From NCBI GenBank assembly GCA_900315305.1, contig OMYS01000016.1:1-36138 (forward strand): a DNA stretch of 36,138 bases, given 5' to 3'. Source of the stretch: an uncultured Eubacteriales bacterium. GTDB lineage: Bacteria > Bacillota > Clostridia > Lachnospirales > Lachnospiraceae. Numbering within the stretch: the stretch's first letter is position 1; every line of letters begins with the position of its first letter. The position numbers were made by a program, and so were the translations under genes. A model generated the notes under the pieces. The model saw only the letters and a list, made by a program, of their open reading frames with translations. It made no database searches and was not told where the DNA came from. Below, in pieces: positions 7,654 to 15,672 of this stretch.

Positions 7654-7693
7654 AAAGGCAAGGAAGTCTGCGTAACAGCTTCCCTGCCTTTTG
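7654..7693 (+). promoter_or_regulatory. Terminator-like hairpin in operon leader
   Basis: The stem AAAGGCAAGGAAG / CTTCCCTGCCTTT (one mismatch, 12-nt loop) is followed by TGTATTT. It lies about 20 nt after the expected transcription start and 78 bp before the first gene. Because the upstream gene is divergent, it is not simply that gene's terminator. It may act as an attenuator. No riboswitch or T-box motif was recognised. Confidence 0.5.
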
Positions 7694-7770
7694 TATTTCC
7701 GGGGATATCCGGTCATCTCGTGTCTGAAGAGTGCAGGTGAAAATTTCAATGGGAAAAGGAGGCGCTCAAT

Positions 7771-8679
7771 ATGAAAATGCGATTCTTATCAGTTCTTATA
7801 GCAGGCACGATGGCCGCCGGACTTCTCGCCGGCTGCGGAAGCTCTTCATCAGCATCCACATCGTCGGCAGCTTCTTCATCAGCCGCCGCATCGGTCGTGA
7901 CCGATACCTCGGAAGCATCCGGCGGGACGGCATCATCCGGCACATCCTCCGTGGGCGATGTGACAGGCGCGCTCGACGGCGTCTCTCTTGTCCTCGGCAC
8001 GTCCGGAACGTACGCGCCGTTCTCGTATTTCGCGGACGACGGCACGACACTCGAGGGCTTCGATATCGATATGCTGAACGCACTGCAGAAGATCCTCGGA
8101 TTCACGATTGCCAATGACAAGATCCAGGATATGGACTACGGTCCGCTCGGCACCTCGCTCGGCCAGGGCCAGCTGGATGTCGGCGCCGCTGCCCTCTGTG
8201 CGACGGATGAGCGGAAGAAGAGCATGAACTTCTCCGAGACCTACTACGACGCGGGCATCATCGTCTGCGTGGCGAAGGACAATGACACAATCAAATCTGT
8301 CGATGACCTGGCGAGCGGCAAGTACAAGGTCGCCGTCCAGACAGGCTGCGCCGCCTATGAGTATGCGGCCGCAAACCTTCCGGAGAGCTGCCTGCAGTCC
8401 TATGACTCCCAGTCCCTCGCCTACAAGGCCGTCGAGGATGGCCAGGCGGACGCGACAATCTATGATAAGCCCGGCACAGCGTACGCGATCAAGACGGGCC
8501 AGATTAATCTGAAGATTGTCGGCGACGAGTTCTACAAAGGCCAGGCTCCGTACGCGATTGCATTTTCATTTAATATCTGCAAGAAGTATCCGGACATCGT
8601 GAGTGACTTCAATGCGGCGATTGAGCAGCTGAAGGCGGACGGAACGATCGACGAGCTGAGCCAGAAGTGGTGTAACTGA
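7771..8679 (+). CDS. Amino-acid ABC transporter binding lipoprotein
   Basis: Extracellular solute receptor of a polar-amino-acid-type ABC importer (SBP_bac_3 fold), 302 residues. It has a lipoprotein signal with lipobox LLAGC (Cys22), then a Ser/Ala-rich tether (about 23-60). The binding domain begins at GTSGTYAPFSYF, with GFDIDMLNAL and the typical LGQGQLDVGAAAL strand. AAAGGAGG lies before the ATG. It is the first gene of the operon with permease, ATPase, proline racemase and proline reductase, so the likely substrate is proline, hydroxyproline or another Stickland acceptor; that is inference from context. This family usually carries His, Arg, Gln or Cys, so specificity should not be assumed. 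Confidence 0.92.
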   Translation: MKMRFLSVLIAGTMAAGLLAGCGSSSSASTSSAASSSAAASVVTDTSEASGGTASSGTSSVGDVTGALDGVSLVLGTSGTYAPFSYFADDGTTLEGFDIDMLNALQKILGFTIANDKIQDMDYGPLGTSLGQGQLDVGAAALCATDERKKSMNFSETYYDAGIIVCVAKDNDTIKSVDDLASGKYKVAVQTGCAAYEYAAANLPESCLQSYDSQSLAYKAVEDGQADATIYDKPGTAYAIKTGQINLKIVGDEFYKGQAPYAIAFSFNICKKYPDIVSDFNAAIEQLKADGTIDELSQKWCN

Positions 8680-8703
8680 TCCTGATAAAGTGAGGTGATG
8701 AGT

Positions 8704-9369
8704 ATGAACGCGGAACTGTTTGCGGCTATCGGACCGATGCTTCTCCGGGGACTTCAGGTCACGATGCGGATCGCCATCATCGGCATACTGCTCGGATTTC
8801 TGCTCGGCTCCTTAAGCGGGTACGCGCTGCAGAGCAGGAACAAGGTGGCGCTCACGGTGGCCAACATCTATGTCTGGATCATCCGCGGCACGCCGATCGT
8901 GGTGCAGGCCCTGTATGTGTATTTCGTCGTGCCGGCTCTCATTTCCCTTGCGAAGGGAGAGCAGTTCACGCTGGATCCGAACGTCGCGGGCATACTCGTC
9001 ATCACGCTGAACGCAGGTGCCTTCATTTCCGCCATTGTGAAGGGCGCGCTCGAGAGCGTCGATGTCGGCCAGAAGGAGGCCGGCATGGCGCTCGGCCTCA
9101 CAAAGCGGCAGATCCTGTGGCACATCGTGATTCCGCCGGCCTTCCGGTCCATGATCCCGGCACTGTTCAACCAGTTCATCATTTCCGTCAAGGACACGGC
9201 GATGCTGAGCATCATTTCGGTCAATGAAATTACACGGCAGACGCAGAACTACGTCGCGAGGACCTACAACACGATACCGGCGTACACGATGTGCGCGCTG
9301 TTCTATCTTTTGATTCTCTCGGTGCTGATGGTGCTGCAGAAGTTCGTGGAAGGAAAGATCAGAAAGTGA
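8704..9369 (+). CDS. Amino-acid ABC transporter permease
   Basis: Inner-membrane channel subunit (HisM/GlnP type), 221 residues with about five membrane segments. It contains the family signatures YVWIIRGTPIVVQ near residue 60 and an EAA loop, EAGMALGLTKRQILWHIVIP, that contacts the ATPase. The start at 8704 is preferred over the GTG/ATG at 8695/8698 because GAGGTGA lies eight bases before it. It follows the binding protein by 24 bp and precedes the ATPase by 9 bp, so it is translated within one operon. Confidence 0.93.
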   Translation: MNAELFAAIGPMLLRGLQVTMRIAIIGILLGFLLGSLSGYALQSRNKVALTVANIYVWIIRGTPIVVQALYVYFVVPALISLAKGEQFTLDPNVAGILVITLNAGAFISAIVKGALESVDVGQKEAGMALGLTKRQILWHIVIPPAFRSMIPALFNQFIISVKDTAMLSIISVNEITRQTQNYVARTYNTIPAYTMCALFYLLILSVLMVLQKFVEGKIRK

Positions 9370-9378
9370 GGCGGGGAT

Positions 9379-10119
9379 ATGAGCGAAGTACTGCTTGAGA
9401 CAAAGCATCTCGTGAAGTCCTTCGGGGACCTCGAGGTGCTGCGGGACATCAACGTAAAGGTTCATGAGGGCGAGGTCGTCTGTATCATCGGTCCGTCCGG
9501 CTCCGGCAAGAGCACGTTCCTGCGCTGCATCAACCAGCTTGAGACACCGACGGGCGGCGAGGTCCTGTACAGAGGCAAGAATCTCATGGATAAGGACGCG
9601 GACGTCCGGGCCTTCCGCGAGAGGGTCGGCATGGTGTTCCAGCGCTTCAACCTGTTTCCGATGAAGACGGTCCTCGGCAATGTCATGATGGCGCCGGTCC
9701 TGACCGGGCACAAGAGCAAGGCGGAGGCCGAGGAGCTGGCCATGGAGCTCTTAAAAAAGGTCGGTCTGGAATCAAAGGCAAATGCAAGGCCCGATATGCT
9801 CTCCGGCGGCCAGCAGCAGCGGGTCGCGATCGCAAGGGCCCTCGCGATGGAGCCGGAGGCGCTGCTCTTCGACGAGCCGACATCGGCTCTCGATCCGGAG
9901 CTTGTCGGCGAGGTCCTGTCTGTCATGAAGGAGCTCGCGGCCGAGGGCATGACGATGGTCATCGTCACACATGAGATGGCATTTGCCAGGGATGTGTCGG
10001 ACAGGGTCATTTTCATGGCGGACGGCTACGTCGTCGAGGAGGGAGCTCCGGCGGACGTCTTCGGACATCCGCGTGAGGAGCGCACGAAGAGCTTTCTGTC
10101 CAGATTTCTGGGAGGCTGA
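9379..10119 (+). CDS. Amino-acid ABC transporter ATP-binding protein
   Basis: Cytoplasmic ATPase driving the importer, 246 residues (GlnQ/HisP family). Walker A is GPSGSGKST (about 37-45), the Q-loop lies in [11 protein letters not shown], the signature is LSGGQQQR (about 136-143), Walker B is [12 protein letters not shown], and the switch His is in IVTHE. All catalytic motifs are intact. A 2-bp gap separates it from the kinase-like gene downstream. Confidence 0.94.
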   Translation: MSEVLLETKHLVKSFGDLEVLRDINVKVHEGEVVCIIGPSGSGKSTFLRCINQLETPTGGEVLYRGKNLMDKDADVRAFRERVGMVFQRFNLFPMKTVLGNVMMAPVLTGHKSKAEAEELAMELLKKVGLESKANARPDMLSGGQQQRVAIARALAMEPEALLFDEPTSALDPELVGEVLSVMKELAAEGMTMVIVTHEMAFARDVSDRVIFMADGYVVEEGAPADVFGHPREERTKSFLSRFLGG

Positions 10120-10121
10120 GC

Positions 10122-10736
10122 ATGAAGAAATTTGTGATTACAATCAACAGAGATTTCGGAAGCCTCGGGCGGCCGATCGCGCGCCGCCTCGCAGAGCTTC
10201 TGGGCGTCGAATATTATGACAGGGACATCGTGGAGGAGGCCGCAAAAAAGCTGAACCTGCCCGTGTCGGTCATATCGGAGGAGGAAGAGAAGAAAGCCTC
10301 GGGCTTCTTCGGCATGATGTTTCCGCTCGGACATGATACGCAGGAGCATCAGAAGGCCGTGTTCAACGCGCAGGCCGACTTCATCCGGAAGGCAGCGGCG
10401 AAGGAATCGTGCATCATTGTCGGCCGCTGCGCGGATTATCTGCTGCAGGATGATCCGGACGCCATGCATGTCTACATTTACGCGCCGTACGCGGACAGGC
10501 TCGCCAACTGCGTCGGGCCGCTGCACATGGACAAGGCAGTGGCCAAGAAAATGATCGCCGGCGTCGACAAGGCAAGAAGTGCCTACCACAGATACTGGGC
10601 CGGCTATGAGGCCAACGATCCCGATCACGTGCACATCATTATCAACAGCGCGCTGCTCGAGGTCGAGGGCACCGCGCAGGCGCTGGCCGCTGTGGCGAGA
10701 GTCAGATTCAGCGATCCGTCGGACGAAAAGGGGTGA
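10122..10736 (+). CDS. Cytidylate-kinase-like family protein
   Basis: A 204-residue P-loop protein of the cytidylate-kinase-like family. It starts FVITINRDFGSLGRPIARRL, a variant of the usual ISREFGSGGREIA glycine loop in which the second Gly of GSGG is Leu. It also carries the family's YYDRDI motif, CIIVGRCADY and AYHRYW. GGAGG precedes the ATG. True Cmk enzymes phosphorylate CMP; members of this subfamily are widespread in Firmicutes with unknown substrates. It sits between the transporter ATPase and proline racemase with tight spacing, so it is co-transcribed with the proline pathway. A regulatory or small-molecule kinase role is possible but unproven. Confidence 0.8.
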   Translation: MKKFVITINRDFGSLGRPIARRLAELLGVEYYDRDIVEEAAKKLNLPVSVISEEEEKKASGFFGMMFPLGHDTQEHQKAVFNAQADFIRKAAAKESCIIVGRCADYLLQDDPDAMHVYIYAPYADRLANCVGPLHMDKAVAKKMIAGVDKARSAYHRYWAGYEANDPDHVHIIINSALLEVEGTAQALAAVARVRFSDPSDEKG

Positions 10737-10741
10737 CCGTT

Positions 10742-11809
10742 ATGAAGGGCTTACCGCATCTCTTATCTTACAAATACGAGCTGAAGACGATCGATTCGCA
10801 CACAGAGGGTGAGCCGACAAGGATTGTCTATGACGGATTTCCGGAGCTCCGCGGCAGCACCATGATGGAGAGAAAGCAGGATCTGATGGACCGCTACGAT
10901 TTTCTCCGGAAGGCGCTGATGCTCGAGCCGCGCGGTCACAGGGACATGTTCGGCGCCGTGCTGACGCCGCCGGTCCATCCGGGGGCAGATACGGGTGTCA
11001 TTTTCCTGGACAGCGGCGGGTGCCTCAACATGTGTGGGCACGGCAGCATCGGCTGCGCGTCCATGCTGGTGGAGACGGGCATGGTCCGTGTGACGGAGCC
11101 GGTGACATATGTGACGCTCGATGCGCCGTCGGGACTCATCCGCGTCGAGGTGCAGGTGAAGGACGGACACGCAGTCCGCGCGAGCATCTATAACGTGCCG
11201 GCCTTCCTCTACAGAGAGCACCTGTCCGTGAGAACGGAGCAGTTCGGGGAGGTTCCGTTCGACATCTCGTTCGGGGGTTCATTTTTCGCACTGGTCGATG
11301 CGGACAGAATCCATCTTCCGCTCATAATCGACAATATCAGCACGATTACAGACCTCGGCATGACGCTGAGAAATGAAATCAACCGCGCATTTCCGGTGCA
11401 GCATCCGGTTCTTCCGATCCACACCGTTGATCTCGTGGAGTTCTACTCGAAGGACTGCGACGCAAATGCAGACATGAAGAACTGCGTGATTTTCGGCGAC
11501 GCGCAGGTGGACCGCTCCCCGTGCGGGACGGGAACCAGCGCAAAGCTCGCGGCCCTGTACGCAAGGGGAGAGCTTGGGGCGCGGCAGCCGTTCCGCTACG
11601 AGAGCATCACGGGCTCGGTCTTCGAGGGACAGGTCGTCGGAGAGCAGCGGGTCGGACCGTACACGGGTGTGGTCCCGAAGATCACGGGCTCCGCCCATAT
11701 CACGGGACTCAATACCTGGATCGTGGACGACACCGATTCGCTGAAGGACGGGTTCCTGCTCGAGAAGGAGAGCGGCGGGCCGACGTGCGCGGACACGGTC
11801 AGCGCGTGA
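10742..11809 (+). CDS. prdF: Proline racemase
   Basis: Interconverts L- and D-proline, supplying D-proline to the reductase; cofactor-independent and cytoplasmic, 355 residues. Both catalytic cysteines are present: Cys98 in NMCGHGSIG and Cys261 in DRSPCGTGTSA. This excludes the dehydratase members of the family, where one Cys is replaced. The start at 10742 follows AAAAGGGG; a GTG at 10733 overlapping the previous stop is less likely. The pairing with PrdA/B/C argues for proline racemase rather than 4-hydroxyproline 2-epimerase, though the two cannot be separated with certainty by eye. Confidence 0.9.
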   Translation: MKGLPHLLSYKYELKTIDSHTEGEPTRIVYDGFPELRGSTMMERKQDLMDRYDFLRKALMLEPRGHRDMFGAVLTPPVHPGADTGVIFLDSGGCLNMCGHGSIGCASMLVETGMVRVTEPVTYVTLDAPSGLIRVEVQVKDGHAVRASIYNVPAFLYREHLSVRTEQFGEVPFDISFGGSFFALVDADRIHLPLIIDNISTITDLGMTLRNEINRAFPVQHPVLPIHTVDLVEFYSKDCDANADMKNCVIFGDAQVDRSPCGTGTSAKLAALYARGELGARQPFRYESITGSVFEGQVVGEQRVGPYTGVVPKITGSAHITGLNTWIVDDTDSLKDGFLLEKESGGPTCADTVSA

Positions 11810-11946
11810 GTCGGGCAGTTAAGCAGAACCAGAGCCGGGATGCACTTTACGTCGGCGGCTGAGTACAGCTGAGCATAGAAGAAGGCAGCGATTCAGCAGT
11901 TCAGAATTATTGTATGGCTCTGAATCACGACAGGAAGGGAGCGTTT

Positions 11947-13269
11947 ATGCCAGAATATATATTTCCTCTCAGGCAGGGAGTCGGTGCTCCGTCCGTTCCC
12001 TGTGTAAAAGAAGGAGAGACGGTCAGACGGGGACAGCGGATCGCGGATATTCCGGAGGGAAAGCTCGGAAGCGCCATCCATACGTCCGTGAGCGGCATTG
12101 TTCGGGCTGTGACGGACGAGGCGGTCCGGATCGAGGCGGCCGCGGAGCAGACGAAGGATTATGTGCCGCTCGAAAATGCGGATCCGCTCTCTATGATCCG
12201 CGCGTCCGGCCTCGTCGGGCTCGGAGGCGCCGGCTTCCCGGTCTGGGCGAAGCTCGGAAAGCCATTTGCGCCGGAGAAGAAGGGCTGCGTCATCATCAAT
12301 GCCGCCGAGTGTGAGCCGATTCTCTCCCACAATATCGATTCGGTCGAAAAAAGACCGGAGGACGTGCTCCGGGGACTTGCGATCGAGATGGACGTGATGC
12401 ACGCCGCGCGCGGCTTCATCGCCATCAAGAAAAAGCACACAGCGGCCGTCGCCGCGCTTCAGAAGGCGCTCGCGGCATATACCGGAGAGAAGCCGGTCAA
12501 TATCCACCTTCTTCCGGACATGTACCCGATGGGTGAGGAGCGGGCGATTGTCCGCGAGGTGCTTGGCGAGCTGCTTCCGCCGGACGCGATTCCGCTTGCG
12601 GCCGGGGCCGTCGTCTCAAATGTGGAGACTGCGGTCCGCATCCACGAGGCAGTCGATCTGGGAAAGCCGATGATCGACAAGGACCTGACGGTTGCAGGAA
12701 AGCTGAAAACGCATCCGGGTGAGACAATCGTCATGCACGATGTTCCGGTCGGCATATCGGTCGGGGACATTTTTCAAATGAACGGCGGCCTTGATGAATA
12801 TGGGGAGTTGGTCATGGGCGGCCCGTTCACGGGCCACAGGACGGAAATAAAGGATCCGGTCATCAAGACGACAGGCGGCCTGATCGCCGCCGAGTGCTTC
12901 CCGAAGGGTCCTGAGAAAATCGGTCTTCTCGTCTGTGCCTGCGGCGCGTCGGAGGAGCGCATGAAGGAGCTCGCTGCGTCCTACGGCTCCGAGGTCGTGG
13001 ACATCGAATACTGCAAGCAGGCGATGCCCGTCAGAAATACCCGCAAATGCTTAAATCCCGGGAAATGTCCGGGCCAGGTCGCGAAGGTACTCGCGATCCG
13101 GAAGGCAGGGGCCGGAGCCATTCTCATCGGCAACTGCAGTGACTGCACCAACACGGTCATGAGCTGCGCGCCGCAGCTCGGACTGCCCGTCTATCACAGT
13201 ACGGACCTGGCTCTTCGGGCCGTTAATCATAAGCTTATCAGAAAAATTCACATCGCTCCGGAATCGTAA
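11947..13269 (+). CDS. prdC: Proline reductase electron-transfer protein PrdC
   Basis: RnfC-like protein, 440 residues, thought to deliver electrons from NADH to D-proline reductase. Residues 1-70 resemble the RnfC N-terminal lipoyl-like domain. The SGLVGLGGAGFPVWAKL glycine-rich stretch and the INAAECEP motif follow. The C-terminal third is cysteine-rich (CACGAS; CKQAMPVRNTRKC; GKCPGQ; GNCSDC). C. difficile and C. sticklandii PrdC are reported as selenoproteins; here the frame is uninterrupted and only Cys codons are seen. The start at 11947 is chosen by AGGAAGGGAG upstream; the ORF start at 11914 has no such site. The 137 bp before it (11810-11946) contains no gene. Confidence 0.88.
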   Translation: MPEYIFPLRQGVGAPSVPCVKEGETVRRGQRIADIPEGKLGSAIHTSVSGIVRAVTDEAVRIEAAAEQTKDYVPLENADPLSMIRASGLVGLGGAGFPVWAKLGKPFAPEKKGCVIINAAECEPILSHNIDSVEKRPEDVLRGLAIEMDVMHAARGFIAIKKKHTAAVAALQKALAAYTGEKPVNIHLLPDMYPMGEERAIVREVLGELLPPDAIPLAAGAVVSNVETAVRIHEAVDLGKPMIDKDLTVAGKLKTHPGETIVMHDVPVGISVGDIFQMNGGLDEYGELVMGGPFTGHRTEIKDPVIKTTGGLIAAECFPKGPEKIGLLVCACGASEERMKELAASYGSEVVDIEYCKQAMPVRNTRKCLNPGKCPGQVAKVLAIRKAGAGAILIGNCSDCTNTVMSCAPQLGLPVYHSTDLALRAVNHKLIRKIHIAPES

Positions 13270-13321
13270 GTCTGCGACGCACGGACACATCAGAAATTAC
13301 CTGTACAAGGAGGACAATGCT

Positions 13322-15130
13322 ATGTCAATGACAAAGGAAATGGCTCAGCAGCATCTGAAGGACCCGGCAGTTTTCTGCTGCCGCAGACAGAAGGGACTTG
13401 TGATCAGCGAGGCGGACCTTGAGGATCCGGATATCTTCGATGACATGGAGGAGGCGGGCCTTCTGAAGCTGAGCGACGACGGCCTGACCGTCGAGCAGGT
13501 ACTCGGCAGCACACTGACGAAGGACGTCGAGGCGCTGACACCGATCACGAAGGACGTTCTTGATCATGTACATGAAGTTTCCACAGAGGATAAGAAGGCT
13601 CCGGCAGCTTCCGCCGAGCCTTCGGTTCCGGCGGAAACTGCTAAAACTGTCCCGCAGGCATCCATAGACAATGGCGTGCTGCACATTCACATCGATCAGG
13701 CGGAGAAGCTCTCCGGCTTTACGCTCGATATTCCGCTCCCGAAGGGACCGGGCCTTCCGCCGGTTTCCGCAGCGGGCCCTGCATCAGCAGCTTCGGCGGC
13801 CGCTCCAACAGGAAAGAAGAAGGTCATCCGCACGCTCGTCAAGAAGCACATGAAGATCACAGATGTCGTGATCGGTGACGAGACAAAGATTGAAAATGGC
13901 ACAATCACGATCGACGGCAGCATTGTCGAGAAGGCCGTCAAGGAGGACCCGCTCTGCAAGAGCCTCGCGCTCGACGTCATCAAGCCGGACCAGAGGCACG
14001 TCTACACGAATACAATCATGGATGTCTGCCCGATTGCGACGAAGGTTGAGGGCGAGCTCGGCGAGGGCGTCACGAAGGTCGCCGACGGCGTCGTCTTCAT
14101 GCTGACAGGCGTCGATGAGGACGGCGTTCAGGTCCATGAGTTCGGCTCCTCCGAAGGGTATCTCGATGAGAAAATGTATTTCGGTCATCCGGGCTGCGCG
14201 GACAAGAACGATATTATCATCCGCTGCCACGCCGTCATCGCGCGGAAGTCAGGCATGACCCGCCCGGGCCCGTTCGCTGCACACAAATGCGAGGACTACA
14301 TCATTCAGGCGGTCCGCGATCAGCTGAAGAAGTACGACGGCGAGGTCGTCCGCGAGGAGCTCTGCGAGGACTGCCGGCGCGAGGGCAACCCGCGCGTCGT
14401 CCTCGTCAAGGAGATCATGGGCCAGGGCGCGATGCACGACAACGTCATCTGCCCGACTGAGCCGTGCGGCGTCAAGGGCGGCCAGAAGAACGTCGACTGC
14501 GGCAACGTGCCGATTATGCTGACACCGAACCAGGTCCGCGACGGCTCGATCCACGCGCTCACCTGCATCGGACCTGCGACGAAGGAAATGACCCGCCACT
14601 ACATCCGTGAGCCGCTGGTCGAGGGCCTCGCGGCAGATCCGGAGCTCGATCTCATTGGCGTTGTATTTGTCGGATCACCGCAGGTCAACGACGAGAAGAT
14701 GTGGGTCTCCGAGCGGCTCGGAACACTGCTTGAGACGCTCGATATCGACGGCTGCATCATCACGACAGAGGGCTTCGGCAACAACCACATCGACTTCATC
14801 CAGCACATCGGACAGGCCGGAAAGCGCGGCATCCCGGTCGTCGGCGTCTCCTTCTGCGCATACCAGGGCCAGCTCGTCGTCGGCAACAAGTACGCGACGG
14901 CGATGGTCGAGGAAAATATGGATGCGGGCGGCTTTGAGAACAACATCGCTGGCTGCTCTTGCGTCACACCGGAGGTCGCGGCCCGCGCGATCCAGATGCT
15001 CAAGAACAAGATGGCGGGTGTGGAGGTAAAGCCCGCGCCGAAGAAGTGGAACAACGCTGTCATCAACGCCAACAATGATCTTCTCGGACTTTCAGAGACC
15101 GTGCTTGTTGACAGCGGAACGCTGCACTGA
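13322..15130 (+). CDS. prdA: D-proline reductase proprotein PrdA
   Basis: Precursor of the two PrdA-derived subunits of D-proline reductase (D-proline to 5-aminovalerate), 602 residues. Proproteins of this family self-cleave at a Thr-Cys bond, the Cys becoming a pyruvoyl group; the matching site here is HALT-CIGPATKE, between residues 414 and 415. This would give roughly a 45-kDa and a 20-kDa chain. Other conserved parts are the Cys-containing stretches VICPTEPCGVKGG and FGNNHIDFIQHIG. An Ala/Pro-rich, probably flexible segment (about 90-165) separates the N-terminal piece from the core. GTACAAGGAGG precedes the ATG. Confidence 0.95.
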   Translation: MSMTKEMAQQHLKDPAVFCCRRQKGLVISEADLEDPDIFDDMEEAGLLKLSDDGLTVEQVLGSTLTKDVEALTPITKDVLDHVHEVSTEDKKAPAASAEPSVPAETAKTVPQASIDNGVLHIHIDQAEKLSGFTLDIPLPKGPGLPPVSAAGPASAASAAAPTGKKKVIRTLVKKHMKITDVVIGDETKIENGTITIDGSIVEKAVKEDPLCKSLALDVIKPDQRHVYTNTIMDVCPIATKVEGELGEGVTKVADGVVFMLTGVDEDGVQVHEFGSSEGYLDEKMYFGHPGCADKNDIIIRCHAVIARKSGMTRPGPFAAHKCEDYIIQAVRDQLKKYDGEVVREELCEDCRREGNPRVVLVKEIMGQGAMHDNVICPTEPCGVKGGQKNVDCGNVPIMLTPNQVRDGSIHALTCIGPATKEMTRHYIREPLVEGLAADPELDLIGVVFVGSPQVNDEKMWVSERLGTLLETLDIDGCIITTEGFGNNHIDFIQHIGQAGKRGIPVVGVSFCAYQGQLVVGNKYATAMVEENMDAGGFENNIAGCSCVTPEVAARAIQMLKNKMAGVEVKPAPKKWNNAVINANNDLLGLSETVLVDSGTLH

Positions 15131-15131
15131 T

Positions 15132-15578
15132 ATGAGACCGGACTATCTGATCAATCCGATTCTCATGGGCGGGCTGGTCAAGGAGCTCGACGGAGATCTG
15201 GTGAAGGTCCATCTCCACGGGCGCCTCGGCGTCATTACAGTCCCGAGACGGATGATCATAGAAAATGCGGTGATTGAGCCGGGAACCTCGCTGAAATTCT
15301 TTTTCAGCTATGTGCAGATCACGGAGAATCCGTGCGACTACGATACGGCCGGACTCGATCCGGCGGAGGAGATCTTTCCGGTCCTGATCGGCGGAAAGGT
15401 CACGGAGGTCAACGATACGGCGGTCAAGGTGGAGATGGTCCGGGGCTTCGGGACCGTGGCTGTCCCGAGACGGTGGGTCTTCACCGATGTGCCGCTGAAG
15501 GAAGGTCTCGATGCGGAGCTTTACATTTCCTGCATGCATGTAACTGGGAAAACGGAGATTCCTGTGGAGAGTATTTAA
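15132..15578 (+). CDS. PrdD-like small protein, two tandem repeats
   Basis: A 148-residue protein made of two similar halves. Each half has a (M/I)GG-(L/K)V core, then a beta-rich stretch ending in (I/A)VPRR, then a strand ending YVQITENP or CMHVTGKTEIP. Proteins of this kind are associated with proline reductase clusters; function is unknown and the symbol prdD is only tentative. The start at 15132, one base past the prdA stop, gives a protein beginning at the repeat. It has no clear Shine-Dalgarno, implying translational coupling to prdA. Immediately downstream lies a second, degenerate copy of its last 15 codons (15600-15647). Confidence 0.65.
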   Translation: MRPDYLINPILMGGLVKELDGDLVKVHLHGRLGVITVPRRMIIENAVIEPGTSLKFFFSYVQITENPCDYDTAGLDPAEEIFPVLIGGKVTEVNDTAVKVEMVRGFGTVAVPRRWVFTDVPLKEGLDAELYISCMHVTGKTEIPVESI

Positions 15579-15599
15579 GGAAGTGCTGAGCTGATACAG

Positions 15600-15647
15600 T
15601 GCATGCACGCACCGGGGAAGCCGGAGCTTCCGGTGGAGAGTATTTAA
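15600..15647 (+). pseudogene. Duplicated 3' tail of the prdD-like gene
   Basis: Sixteen codons reading C-M-H-A-P-G-K-P-E-L-P-V-E-S-I-stop closely match the gene's own end at 15531-15578 (C-M-H-V-T-G-K-T-E-I-P-V-E-S-I-stop). Start-to-start distance is 69 bp. Differences are concentrated in codons 4-10 and both copies keep the stop. It is either the last scrap of a deleted paralogue or a tandem duplication that has since diverged. Confidence 0.75.
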
Positions 15648-15672
15648 GCCTTATATTTAAGGAGGATTAGCT

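Noticed and set aside
7628..7770. T-box or known riboswitch in the proline operon leader
   Set aside because: No T-box sequence or other known aptamer signature was seen; only one terminator-like hairpin.
13784..14599. Long antisense ORFs opposite prdA, prdC and other GC-rich genes
   Set aside because: They are Arg/Asp/His-rich mirror frames caused by codon bias, without ribosome binding sites or recognisable domains.
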